A stretch of DNA of 64,000 nt, from positions 1-64,000 of the forward strand of contig NZ_JABXYK010000014.1 of assembly GCF_013378445.1 (NCBI RefSeq). The letters run 5' to 3'. The translations under genes and the position numbers were made by a program. The DNA comes from Mycoplana rhizolycopersici. GTDB taxonomy: Bacteria > Pseudomonadota > Alphaproteobacteria > Rhizobiales > Rhizobiaceae. The notes below the pieces were generated by a model. That model was given only the letters and a program-made list of their open reading frames with translations, made no database searches and was not told the origin of the DNA. Shown piece after piece: positions 7,926 through 16,328 of the stretch (positions are counted from its first letter, which is position 1; every line of letters starts with the position of its first letter).

Positions 7926-8423
7926 ATGAACACCGTCATCAAGCTCGAAACGGCATCCGCCGAACGCCCGCCCGTCCTCAACATCCGCGCGGCACGCCCC
8001 GGCGACCTGCGCCAGTTGCTGGACATGATTGCCCTGCATGCCGAATGCCACGGCGACGACGCAAAGGTGACGGCGAGCGACCTCGACCGCGACCTGTTCG
8101 GAACGACCCCGTGGGTTACCGCGGTCGTCGCCGAAGCCGGCGGCCAGCTCGTCGGATACGCCATACTCGTGCCGCTCTACCGGGCGCTCGAAGGGCGGCG
8201 CGGCATGGAGCTGCACCAGATCTTCGTCCGCGAGGGACATCGCGGCAGCGGCATTGGCCGGCATCTGGTTTCGCGGGCGCGCGAGCAGGCCCGAATCGCC
8301 GGGTGCAGCTACCTTTCCGTCAGCGCCGCCACCGGCAATTTCGGCGCACACCGTTTCTACGAGGAAATGAACTTCAAGGCTGGTCCCGTCACCGGCATGC
8401 GCTACATGCAGGCGCTGTCCTAA
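7926..8423 (+). CDS. GNAT-family N-acetyltransferase
   Basis: A 165-residue acetyltransferase. The acetyl-CoA binding segment reads IFVREGHRGSGIGRHLVSRA, after the strand MELHQ, and the C-terminal part has the NFGAHRFYEEMNF motif that ends most GNAT domains. The N-terminal ~20 residues are probably disordered. ATG at 7926 has a good Shine-Dalgarno sequence, GAAGGAG, at 7912-7918. The candidate terminator/small RNA just upstream may control it. The substrate is unknown; the arrangement resembles small acetyltransferases acting on amino-acid-like or aminoglycoside-like amines. Confidence 0.85.
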   Translation: MNTVIKLETASAERPPVLNIRAARPGDLRQLLDMIALHAECHGDDAKVTASDLDRDLFGTTPWVTAVVAEAGGQLVGYAILVPLYRALEGRRGMELHQIFVREGHRGSGIGRHLVSRAREQARIAGCSYLSVSAATGNFGAHRFYEEMNFKAGPVTGMRYMQALS

Positions 8424-8783
8424 AGAAATAAAGCATAGAGAAAACAGGCTCAGAGCGAGCAGGACTGACGGAAAGCGCCGTGCCCGGCTCCGGCGCGGCG
8501 CTGTTCCGCCGCAAACCGAACATCTCCTTGCCAGAATGTCCCATGCGGCATAAGAGGGCAGAAGCAGGTGCGTGCGCCTGCGGCTGGTGCGCGACGGGAG
8601 GGCGCGGCAGTCCGTCTTCAATCGCCAAGGGGCGCTCCCGATCCGCTTCAGTATCTTCAGGAACGGTGCGCGCATGCTCGACCGACCCATGATGCCAGGC
8701 ACTCTCACCTTGTCCATCTCCGACCGAGTGGCGCCGGCTTCAGGTTTTCAACCGGTTGACGTCCCAAAGGAGCTGGAAACCCC
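8424..8783. other. Intergenic stretch, no gene supported
   Basis: These 360 bases contain short open frames on both strands, but none has a convincing start site, domain or codon pattern. The only marked element is the perfect palindrome TCAACCGGTTGA at 8748-8759, just before the AAAGGAG site of the next gene. Confidence 0.5.
8748..8759. promoter_or_regulatory. Perfect 12-bp palindrome upstream of the second PQQ dehydrogenase
   Basis: TCAACCGGTTGA lies 24 bp before the start codon at 8784. Its ACCGGT centre is shared with the site upstream of the first dehydrogenase (4741-4752). It may be an operator; this is not shown. Confidence 0.35.
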
Positions 8784-11213
8784 ATGACAGATACCCCATA
8801 CGCGACGCCTGCGGCCGCCAAGATATGGCTGTTCGTTCTCGGCGCCGTTCTCATTCTCGCAGGCCTGTTCCTCGCCATCGGCGGCGGAAAGCTGGTCTCC
8901 CTCGGCGGCAGCTGGTACTTCCTGCTGGCCGGCATCGGCATCGTGCTTTCCGGTGCGCTGGTGCTCTTGCGCAAGCCGTCCGGCGCGCTGCTCTTCGGGC
9001 TCGTCACCCTGCTCACGGTCGTCTGGGCCGTGTGGGATGTCGGCCTCGACTTCTGGGCGCTGATCTCGCGCCTGCTGGCACTCGGCATCGGTGCTGCGGT
9101 GGTGGCACTCTCCTATCCGCTGCTGCGCAAGGCGAGCGGCCGTTCGCCTGCCTACCTTCCCTCCTTCCTCATCGCAGCGATCCTGGCGCTCGCTGCGGCC
9201 GCAGGCGTCGCCGGCATGTTCGTGCCGCATCCGACCGTCCGCTTCGCCGGCACCGCGCCCGCACGGACACCGGTCGACCCGGCCAGCGAGCAGAAGAACT
9301 GGGAGGCCTACGGCAACACGCACGGCGGCAGCCGCTTTGCCGCACTCGACCAGATCAACGTCGACAACGTGAAGGACCTGAAGGTCGCCTGGACCTACCG
9401 GACCGGCGACACGCCGATCAGCCCCGGCAATAACGGCGCCGAAGACCAGCAGACACCGCTGCAGGTGGGAGACAAGCTGTTTTTGTGCACGCCGCACAAC
9501 AACGTCATCGCCGTCGATGTCGATACCGGCAAGGAGATCTGGAAGACCGAGATCAACGCCAAGTCGTCAGTCTGGATGCGTTGCCGCGGCCTTGCCTACT
9601 TCGATGCGACCAGCCAGATCCAACAGCCGACGCTACCCGGCTCGACGCCGGTCACGCCGGTTTCGGTGGCCGAAGGCGCGCTTTGCCAACGCCGCATCCT
9701 GATGAACACGATCGAGGCCGAACTCATCGCGCTCGACGCCGACACCGGCGCCTTCTGCCCGGATTTCGGCACCAACGGCCGCGTCAACCTGAAGATCGGT
9801 CTCGGCGATGCCGCCGATCCGAGCTATGTGCTGACCTCGGCTCCGACGCTTGCGGGCACCACCGTCGTTGTCGGCGGACGTATCGCCGACAACGTGCAGG
9901 TGGACATGCCGGGCGGCGTGATGCGCGGCTTCGACGTCATCACCGGCCAGCTCCGCTGGGCCTTCGACCCGGGCAATCCGGACATCACAGGCCTGCCGCC
10001 GGAAGGCCAGACCTACACCCGTTCGACGCCGAACGTCTGGGCGGCCATGTCCTACGACCCGGCTTCCAACGTCGTCTTCATGCCGGTCGGTAGCCCCTCC
10101 GTCGACCTGTACGGCGCAACGCGCACGCCGCTCGACCACAAGTACGGTGCCTCGATGCTTGCGCTCGACGCAACCACGGGCCGCGAGAAATGGGTCTTCC
10201 AGACCGTGCACAACGACCTCTGGGACTTCGACGTGCCGATGCAACCCTCCTTCGTGGACTTCCCGAAGGCTGACGGTTCCACCGTGCCGGCGCTGGTCTT
10301 CGGCACCAAGGCCGGCCAGCTCTACGTGCTCGACCGGGCGACCGGCAAGCCGCTGACGGAGGTGAAGGAAATCCCCGTCAAGCCGGCGAACATCCCGAAC
10401 GAGCCCTACGCCCCCACCCAGCCGCTTTCCGTCGGCATGCCGCAGATCGGCGTCGGTCCCTATACCGAGTCCGACATGTGGGGCGCCACGCCGTTCGACC
10501 AGCTTCTGTGCCGCATCGCCTTCAAGTCGATGCGTTACGATGGCCTCTACACCGCGCCGGGCACCGACCTGTCGCTGTCCTTCCCCGGCTCGCTGGGCGG
10601 GATGAACTGGGGCGGCCTTTCGACCGACCCGATCAACAACATGATCTTCGTCAACGACATGCGCGTCGGCCTCTGGGTGAAGATGGTCGAGGCCGCACCG
10701 AGCGACCAGACCGCCAGTGGCGGCGAGAGCGTCAACACCGGCATGGGCCTCGTGCCGATGAAGGGCACGCCCTATGCGGTCGACAAGAACCGCTTCCTGT
10801 CGCAGCTCGGCATCCCCTGCCAGGCCCCGCCCTTCGGCACGCTGACCGCTGTGGACATGAAGACGCAGAAGATCGCCTGGCAGGTGCCGGTCGGCACGGT
10901 CATGGACACGGGCCCGTTCGGCATCAAGATGGGCCTGCCGATCCCGATCGGCATGCCGACGCTCGGCGGCACGCTCGCAACGCAGGGCGGGCTCGTCTTC
11001 ATCGCCGGCACGCAGGACTACTATCTGCGCGCCTTCAGCACGGCGACGGGCGAGGAAGTCTGGACGGAGCGGCTGCCCGTCGGCAGCCAGGGCGGACCGA
11101 TGACCTACAAGTCGCCAAAGACCGGCAAGCAGTACGTGGTCATCTCGGCCGGCGGCGCGCGCCAGTCGCCCGACCGCGGCGACTATGTGATCGCCTACGC
11201 CCTGCCGGACTGA
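8784..11213 (+). CDS. Membrane-bound PQQ-dependent dehydrogenase (glucose/quinate/shikimate family)
   Basis: An 809-residue paralogue of the enzyme encoded at 4796-7132. Residues 1 to about 155 give five membrane helices; the remainder is the periplasmic PQQ propeller. The catalytic Asp is D481 in HNDLWDFD, and the PQQ Lys is K509 in FGTKAGQLYVLD. It differs from the first copy by extra segments (for example around NIPNEPYAP and the SDQTASGGE loop) and by FDVPMQPSF in place of the glucose-type DMDIPAQP. The substrate may therefore be another polyol, quinate or shikimate. Electrons would go to ubiquinone or, given the neighbouring cytochromes, partly to cytochrome c. A strong terminator follows at 11235. 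Confidence 0.88.
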   Translation: MTDTPYATPAAAKIWLFVLGAVLILAGLFLAIGGGKLVSLGGSWYFLLAGIGIVLSGALVLLRKPSGALLFGLVTLLTVVWAVWDVGLDFWALISRLLALGIGAAVVALSYPLLRKASGRSPAYLPSFLIAAILALAAAAGVAGMFVPHPTVRFAGTAPARTPVDPASEQKNWEAYGNTHGGSRFAALDQINVDNVKDLKVAWTYRTGDTPISPGNNGAEDQQTPLQVGDKLFLCTPHNNVIAVDVDTGKEIWKTEINAKSSVWMRCRGLAYFDATSQIQQPTLPGSTPVTPVSVAEGALCQRRILMNTIEAELIALDADTGAFCPDFGTNGRVNLKIGLGDAADPSYVLTSAPTLAGTTVVVGGRIADNVQVDMPGGVMRGFDVITGQLRWAFDPGNPDITGLPPEGQTYTRSTPNVWAAMSYDPASNVVFMPVGSPSVDLYGATRTPLDHKYGASMLALDATTGREKWVFQTVHNDLWDFDVPMQPSFVDFPKADGSTVPALVFGTKAGQLYVLDRATGKPLTEVKEIPVKPANIPNEPYAPTQPLSVGMPQIGVGPYTESDMWGATPFDQLLCRIAFKSMRYDGLYTAPGTDLSLSFPGSLGGMNWGGLSTDPINNMIFVNDMRVGLWVKMVEAAPSDQTASGGESVNTGMGLVPMKGTPYAVDKNRFLSQLGIPCQAPPFGTLTAVDMKTQKIAWQVPVGTVMDTGPFGIKMGLPIPIGMPTLGGTLATQGGLVFIAGTQDYYLRAFSTATGEEVWTERLPVGSQGGPMTYKSPKTGKQYVVISAGGARQSPDRGDYVIAYALPD

Positions 11214-11234
11214 TCGGTCAGCGGCAAAGACAAC

Positions 11235-11271
11235 GGACTGCCCGCATGGCCGGGCAGTCCTTCACGTTTTT
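11235..11271. terminator. Bidirectional terminator between convergent genes
   Basis: A perfect 10-bp stem (11235-11244 with 11251-11260) with a 6-base loop is followed on the + strand by TTCACGTTTTT. It ends the PQQ dehydrogenase transcript and may also serve the convergent cytochrome gene. Confidence 0.75.
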
Positions 11272-11274
11272 GGA

Positions 11275-12180
11275 TCAATGGGCCGGAATGGCCTTGAGAT
11301 AGGCTGCGATCGCGTCGCGGTCCTCTGCCGGCAGCCGCGCCATGTTCTTCTGCACCGCTGTCATCGAACCGCCGACCGAATCGTAATCCGGCGTGAAACC
11401 GGATTCGAGATAGTAGGCGATGTCGCTCTCGCTCCAGCCGTCGAGACCGCCCGGCGTGATGTTGGGGACACGGCCCGGCCCGCCTTCGGGGTTCGGCCCG
11501 CCCGCAAGCCACAGATCCGCCTTCAGCCCGCCCAGCGCATCGCGCGGCGTGTGGCATTCGCCGCAATGGCCGGGGCCTTCGACGAGATACTGGCCGCGCT
11601 CCACCTTCGCATCGGCGTTGGCGATTGCAACGCGCGGATCGTCGTTCAGATAGAGAAACTTCCAGCCGCCCAGGAGCGCACGCTGATTGAAGGGGAACGG
11701 CAGTTCATGCGCGGGTGCGACGTTGTCGCTCGCCGGCAACGTCTTCAGGTATCCGAAGAGATCGTTGATGTCGGAAGGCGTCATGCGGGCATAGGAGGCG
11801 TAGGGAAAGGAAGGATAGAGGTGTTCTCCCTGCCTGCCGACGCCACGCAGCATCGCATCGCCGAATTCATGCAGCGACCAGCCGCCGATGCCGGCTTCGG
11901 GGTGGGGCGAGATGTTGGGGGCGTGGAACGTGCCGAACGGGCTTGCAAGCGGCGCGCCACCGGCCAGCACGAGCCTGCCGTCGTCGCCTGCACCGGGTGC
12001 TGCGTGGCAGCTGGAACAGCCGCCTGCGGAAAAGACACGCTCGCCGTTTTCGACATTTGGCTCGCCCAGCCCCTGCCACAGATCATCCGGCGTGCGCGCG
12101 GGTGCCGTGACCCAGAGAAAGCAGGCAAGGCCCAAAAGACCTGCCGCGCCGACTGCAGCGGTGACTTTCAGAAATTTCAT
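11275..12180 (-). CDS. Diheme cytochrome c, membrane-anchored
   Basis: The 301-residue protein has an N-terminal hydrophobic segment (about residues 5-26) that acts as signal or anchor, then two cytochrome c domains. The heme sites are CSSCH at 55-59 and CGECH at 206-210. The layout (PNISPHPEAGIGGWSLHEF after the first heme; VPNITPGGLDGWSESDIAYYLESGF after the second) is that of cytochrome subunits of periplasmic alcohol, fructose or gluconate dehydrogenases. Placed convergently beside a PQQ dehydrogenase, it is a plausible electron acceptor, though the neighbour enzyme normally reduces quinone directly. The usual third heme domain of such subunits is absent. Confidence 0.85.
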   Translation of the reverse strand: MKFLKVTAAVGAAGLLGLACFLWVTAPARTPDDLWQGLGEPNVENGERVFSAGGCSSCHAAPGAGDDGRLVLAGGAPLASPFGTFHAPNISPHPEAGIGGWSLHEFGDAMLRGVGRQGEHLYPSFPYASYARMTPSDINDLFGYLKTLPASDNVAPAHELPFPFNQRALLGGWKFLYLNDDPRVAIANADAKVERGQYLVEGPGHCGECHTPRDALGGLKADLWLAGGPNPEGGPGRVPNITPGGLDGWSESDIAYYLESGFTPDYDSVGGSMTAVQKNMARLPAEDRDAIAAYLKAIPAH

Positions 12181-12325
12181 CTTTACGTCCTAGGGTCACG
12201 CGGTCCGGCAGATCCCGCAGCAATCAATGCCGGGCATCGGCCGGCTGCATGGTCGCATGCGCACATGGAAGTGCGGCCTCCGGGATATTTGTCCCCGGAA
12301 GGCGCGAGCTTTCAGCTGCCAATCG

Positions 12326-12769
12326 TTACTTCTTCAGCCGATATGTCTCATGACAGGCGGAACAGTTCTTGCCGATCGTTCCGAGTGCTGCGCCCACGCC
12401 CGCCTGGTCTGCGGGCAGCGTAGCGAGTGCCGTATCGACATCCTTGCCGAACTGTGCGTCCTTCGCGCGGAAATCATCCATGTTTTCCCAGATCTTCGGG
12501 CTCGCCTCGGTCTCGAAGCCAGTCTCCGAGCCTGCCGGAAACTGGTCGGCAAAGGTCTTGGAGACCTCGCTCATCGTCGTCAGCGAGGCTTTTACCACGT
12601 CGGCGTCATAGGGCTTTTCGCCCTTGGCGATCCCGGCGAGAGCGCCCATGGCGCGCCCGACGTCCTTCATCATCTGCTGGCGCGCGGCCTGCGGCTCGTC
12701 AGCCGCAACGACGGCGCCGGCTCCGAGGACTGCAACGATGGCAGCGGCGGCGATTGTCTTTAACTTCAT
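12326..12769 (-). CDS. Cytochrome c'
   Basis: The 147-residue precursor has a Sec signal (MKLKTIAAAAIVAVLGAGAV, cleavage after VAA) and a mature four-helix-bundle cytochrome with the single heme site CSACH at 136-140, seven residues before the C-terminus. That C-terminal position and the helices (ARQQMMKDVGRAMG, the EASPKIWENMDDF segment) are diagnostic of cytochrome c'. Such proteins bind NO and protect against nitrosative stress; electron transfer is also possible. ATG 12769 follows GGAG by 6 bases; ATG 12772 is an alternative adding one Met. It lies upstream of the diheme cytochrome on the same strand, about 145 bp away, so co-transcription is possible. Confidence 0.88.
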   Translation of the reverse strand: MKLKTIAAAAIVAVLGAGAVVAADEPQAARQQMMKDVGRAMGALAGIAKGEKPYDADVVKASLTTMSEVSKTFADQFPAGSETGFETEASPKIWENMDDFRAKDAQFGKDVDTALATLPADQAGVGAALGTIGKNCSACHETYRLKK

Positions 12770-12935
12770 CATTGGCTCCAGGTGGGAACGCCCGACCTGG
12801 TCGGCGGGCGTGATTTGTCGATTGCGGCTGCAAGATTGCATGCCGACACGCGAAGAAAAGTAACGTTTTATTGATGTCCGGGATCCAGGTTGCATCGCAT
12901 CTGCGATCCGCCCGTCCATGCGGGAACGGTCACGC

Positions 12936-13652
12936 TCACCCGCCGGGTGCGGCGGAAGATTCGGTAAGCGCGCGCTCCAGCGCCGCCTCGACATGCAACT
13001 GCACCACGTCGAAAGCCGGCACCGCATAGGCGTCGAGCTCGGCCAGAATCGGAAGCTCGGTGCAGGCCACGGCGACGGCTCCGGCGCCGCGGGAAGCCAG
13101 TTCGCCGGCAATCGCAAGCAGGGTCGTGCGCGCTTGCGGCGTGACGCGACCGAGCGTCAGTTCCTCGATGATGATGCTGTGGAGTGCGCTTCGCTGATCC
13201 GGCGGCGGCACCAGCACCTCCAGACCGAAGCGGTCACGCAGGCGGTCGGTGAAAAAGTCCATCTCCATCGTGTAGCGCGTGCCGAGCAGGCCCACGGTCG
13301 TGATCCCCTGTGCCCTCAGCGCCTCGCCCAGGGGATCGGCCAGATGCAGCAGCGGCACGCGCATTGCCGCCTCGACCGCAGCAGCCACCGCGTGGCCACT
13401 GACGGCCGTGATCAACACGAAATCCGCACCTGCGCTTTCCAGCCGGCGCGCCGCGTCGGCAAGCACCGCGCCGACCTCATCCCAGCGCCCTTCTGCGGCC
13501 ATCCTGTTGATGCCGTCGAAGTCGAGTGTGTAGAGAACGGAGCGGGCATTGTGATGCCCGCCGAGGCGGCGATGGGCAGCCTGGTTGAGCAGGCGATAGT
13601 AGAGCGCGCTGGATTCCCAGCTCATGCCGCCGATCATGCCGATCAATTTCAT
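12936..13652 (-). CDS. Aspartate/glutamate racemase-family protein with Thr in place of the first Cys
   Basis: A 238-residue member of the cofactor-independent amino-acid racemase family: KLIGMIGGMSWESSALYY at the N-terminus, LLHLADP after the first catalytic loop, and VACTELPIL around the second catalytic Cys, C197. The usual first catalytic Cys (in a CTNT segment) is replaced here: residues 81-87 read ITAVSGH, putting Thr82 in that place. E. coli YgeA also pairs a Thr at 83 with Cys197 and is described as L-specific rather than a symmetric racemase. The product may therefore act on L-Asp/L-Glu-type substrates in one direction only. It is monocistronic by spacing. Confidence 0.85.
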   Translation of the reverse strand: MKLIGMIGGMSWESSALYYRLLNQAAHRRLGGHHNARSVLYTLDFDGINRMAAEGRWDEVGAVLADAARRLESAGADFVLITAVSGHAVAAAVEAAMRVPLLHLADPLGEALRAQGITTVGLLGTRYTMEMDFFTDRLRDRFGLEVLVPPPDQRSALHSIIIEELTLGRVTPQARTTLLAIAGELASRGAGAVAVACTELPILAELDAYAVPAFDVVQLHVEAALERALTESSAAPGG

Positions 13653-13771
13653 GCCGTTTCCCCCTCGTTCAAGTCTCTCCGCGATGCGAGGTCCCGTCCA
13701 GACCCCTCGCCCGGTTCACCTCGCCAACACCGTATTTGTAGCATGCCTCGCCAGATCCGGCGCCGGAAACG

Positions 13772-13803
13772 AGAAAGCCCCGGCCGTGCGACCGGGGCTT
13801 TCT
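13772..13803 (-). terminator. Rho-independent terminator of sodB
   Basis: A perfect 12-bp GC-rich stem (13772-13783 with 13792-13803) with an 8-base loop and TTTC-rich flank lies 23 bp beyond the sodB stop codon. Confidence 0.8.
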
Positions 13804-13825
13804 GATACTCTGCCGTGCGCGAGAC

Positions 13826-14428
13826 TTATTTCGTCGCGGCTTCGTACATTTCCAGGACGTAGTCCCAGTTGATCAGGCTGTCGACGAAGGCCTCGAGGTA
13901 CTTCGGACGGGCGTTGCGGTAGTCGATGTAGTAGGAGTGCTCCCATACGTCGACGCCGAGGATCGGGGACGCGCCATGAACGAGCGGGTTTTCGCCGTTC
14001 GGGGTCTTGGAGATGGCGAGCTTGCCGTCCTTGACCGAAAGCCATGCCCAGCCGGAGCCGAACTGCGTGGTGCCGGCAGCGACGAAGTCAGCCTTGAACT
14101 TGTCGTAGCCGCCGAGATCGCTGTCGATCGCCTTCTGCAGCGCGCCCGGAAGCGACTTGCCGCCGCCGCCCTTCTTCATCCACTTCCAGAAGTGGATGTG
14201 GTTGTAGTGCTGGCCGGCGTTGTTGAAGAGGCCCTGGTTGGTGCCATAGGACTTCTTGACGATCTCTTCCAGCGTCAGGTTGGAAAGACCGGCTTCCTCG
14301 GCAAGCTTGTTACCGTTGTCGACATAGGCCTTGTGGTGCTTGTCGTGGTGGTACTCCAGCGTCTCGCGCGACATGAACGGGGCGAGCGCGTCGTAGTCGT
14401 AGGGAAGCGGCGGAAGTTCGAAGGCCAT
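13826..14428 (-). CDS. sodB: Superoxide dismutase (Fe/Mn type)
   Basis: The 200-residue enzyme disproportionates superoxide in the cytoplasm. All metal ligands are in context: His in LEYHHDKHHKAYV, His in GQHYNHIHFWKWM, and Asp/His in DVWEHSYYIDYRNARPKYLEAF. Length and the GGGGKSLPGAL insert match alphaproteobacterial cytosolic enzymes, which may take iron or manganese; the metal cannot be decided here. The start has AGAGGAGA just upstream. A strong terminator follows, so it is transcribed alone. A small exported protein is encoded divergently. Confidence 0.95.
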   Translation of the reverse strand: MAFELPPLPYDYDALAPFMSRETLEYHHDKHHKAYVDNGNKLAEEAGLSNLTLEEIVKKSYGTNQGLFNNAGQHYNHIHFWKWMKKGGGGKSLPGALQKAIDSDLGGYDKFKADFVAAGTTQFGSGWAWLSVKDGKLAISKTPNGENPLVHGASPILGVDVWEHSYYIDYRNARPKYLEAFVDSLINWDYVLEMYEAATK

Positions 14429-14661
14429 GGGGTATCTCCTCTTAATCGCGGAATTTTAAAAGAAATCCGTGGAGCGGAACATAGGGGGATGACCTGTCCC
14501 AGACAACCGGGTTGCATGCCAAAATTTGCGACTGCGCAAGATTTTCGTGCTCATGCGCAACTTGCACGCGTTGCCATGGAACCGCCCCATCCCGCAGCCA
14601 TTTCTCCCTCTGTCGTCCCGTTTGGGCCGTCCGGCCCGCAATCACCTGAAAGGCACCTCAC

Positions 14662-15051
14662 ATGCGCATGCTCACCCCATTTCTTATCGTCGCGGCACTC
14701 GTCGGCGCAGCTCCCGCCTTCGCGTCCTCTTCGGACGCCTGGTCGGAATTCCGGGACGACGTGAAGGCAAAGTGCGTCGCCGCCCTGCCCGAGAAGCTGA
14801 AGAACGAGACCGTCTTCGTCGATGAGTTCGGCACCGAGAAGTACGGCGTAGCGCTGATCAGCGGCCGCTCGGACCAGGAGAAGGCGCGCGTCACCTTTGC
14901 CTGCGTCTACGACAAGCAGTCCAGGAGCGCACAGGTCACGGGCGCGATCGGCCGGGAATACGTCCGCGTCCTGAACGACAGGCAGCGTGCGGCCGTGCTG
15001 GAGCGGCAGAAGTCGAACGGGGCTACCGACGAGAGCGACGAGAGCGAATAG
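14662..15051 (+). CDS. Small secreted hypothetical protein
   Basis: The 129-residue product starts with a Sec signal, MRMLTPFLIVAALVGAAPAFA, cleaved before SSSDAWSEF. The mature part has two Cys (in KAKCVAAL and TFACVYDK), probably a disulfide, and an acidic tail. It resembles a widespread rhizobial periplasmic protein without known function. It is divergent from sodB, 233 bp away, and is followed by a palindromic repeat. Confidence 0.65.
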   Translation: MRMLTPFLIVAALVGAAPAFASSSDAWSEFRDDVKAKCVAALPEKLKNETVFVDEFGTEKYGVALISGRSDQEKARVTFACVYDKQSRSAQVTGAIGREYVRVLNDRQRAAVLERQKSNGATDESDESE

Positions 15052-15096
15052 CGGATGACCCCGTTCTTTCGCCCAAGACGCAAGCCCAGGCTCCGG

Positions 15097-15207
15097 CCCG
15101 TCATGGCGAACCTGATCCGGCATCCAGTACGCCCATGTCCTTGAGCGTACCGGAGCCCCTTACGCCGCAGACGCGGTTGGATCCCGCTCGGTGGCCGGGA
15201 TGACGGT
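15097..15207. repeat. RIME-like palindromic intergenic repeat, copy 1
   Basis: The ends form an imperfect inverted repeat (CCGTCATGG-type at 15097; GGCCGGGATGACGG at 15194-15207). An inner inverted repeat GTACGC/GCGTAC lies near 15127-15150. Two related copies are at 24825-24937 and 51887-52002. The layout resembles rhizobial intergenic mosaic elements. Confidence 0.55.
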
Positions 15208-15250
15208 GCTGGCGGAGACGCGCGCACCACGCAGACGCGCCCCCTGTCCC

Positions 15251-16138
15251 TCAGGCCTGGTTCGCGTTCGAATGCGCCCAGTCGAAGTAGAGTTCGCGCG
15301 CCTTGGCCGTCACCGGCCCGGGCTGCAGGCTGCGATCGTCCAGCCGGTTCACGGGCACGACCTTGGAATAGTTGCCGGAGGTGAAGATCTCGTCGGCGGT
15401 CTGGAATTCCTCCAGCGTCATCGTCTTTTCAACCACCTCGAAGCCTTCCGCGCGCAGCAGCGTGATCACGCGATAGCGCGTGATGCCGGCAAGGAAGGTA
15501 TGGTTCGCGGCCGGGGTGAAGACGACGCCGTCCTTGACCATGAAGACGTTGGACGAGCCGGTCTCGGCGACGTTTCCAAGCATGTCGCGCACCAGCGCGT
15601 TTTCAAAGCCGCGCTTGTTCGCCTCCGCGAGAATGCGGGCGTTGTTCGGATAGAGGCAGCCGGCCTTGGCATCCGTCGGCATGCACTCGTTGGTCGGCCG
15701 GCGGAACGGCGAAACCGTCATCGAATTGCCGACCTGGCCGTCTCCCATCGGCGCCTCGAACAGGCAGAGCACAAAGCGGGTCGATTCCGGATCGGGCGCG
15801 ACGACGCTGAACGGGGCGCCGTGCTCGGCCCAGTACATCGGCTTGACGTAGATCGCCGTCTTGCCGTCGAACTTCTTCACACCCTCCCAGGCCAGGCCTT
15901 CGATTTCCTCGGCGCTCATCGTCGGCTTGAGGCCGAGATTGAATGCCGAGCGGTTGATGCGCTGGCAATGGAGGTCGAGGTCGGGCGCGATGCCGTCGAA
16001 CCAGCGTGCGCCGTCGAAGACGGTGGAGGCGAGCCACATCGCATGCGAGGTGGGGCCGATCAGCGGCGGATTGCCGGAGATCCATTCGCCATCGACATAG
16101 GTCCAGGTGGGCGTGCGCGGGGATGTATCGACTGCCAT
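15251..16138 (-). CDS. Branched-chain amino-acid aminotransferase-type enzyme (class IV)
   Basis: A 295-residue PLP enzyme of fold type IV. The Schiff-base Lys is K158 in TDAKAGCLYPNNARI. The N-terminal TWTYVDGEWISG, central YVKPMYWAEHGA and later ETGSSNVFMVKDG, GITRYRVI and DEIFTSGN segments fit branched-chain aminotransferases. ATG 16138 has GGAGA 7 bases upstream and is preferred to the longer frame. It would move amino groups between leucine, isoleucine or valine and 2-oxoglutarate, though rhizobia encode several paralogues and some act on D-amino acids or aromatic substrates. It is divergent from a zinc alcohol dehydrogenase gene. Confidence 0.85.
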   Translation of the reverse strand: MAVDTSPRTPTWTYVDGEWISGNPPLIGPTSHAMWLASTVFDGARWFDGIAPDLDLHCQRINRSAFNLGLKPTMSAEEIEGLAWEGVKKFDGKTAIYVKPMYWAEHGAPFSVVAPDPESTRFVLCLFEAPMGDGQVGNSMTVSPFRRPTNECMPTDAKAGCLYPNNARILAEANKRGFENALVRDMLGNVAETGSSNVFMVKDGVVFTPAANHTFLAGITRYRVITLLRAEGFEVVEKTMTLEEFQTADEIFTSGNYSKVVPVNRLDDRSLQPGPVTAKARELYFDWAHSNANQA

Positions 16139-16328
16139 CTTCAAGTCTCCTTCCAACCCATGAGGCCGGACCTTTCGGCCCGGGTCAAGTCGCCATGGCG
16201 TGAACCAAATCGCAAGCCGTGTCCACACACGATCTTGAATGAGTGCATCAGCCATTGTCATGGATGCGGCAATGGAACGTTCGGCCGCTGCATGGCATAG
16301 AAATGACACACGAACGGAGGGTGGCCCG

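Noticed and set aside
8572-8787. A 71-codon frame before the second PQQ dehydrogenase
   Set aside because: It overlaps the real start region and palindrome, with no ribosome site and no recognisable protein.
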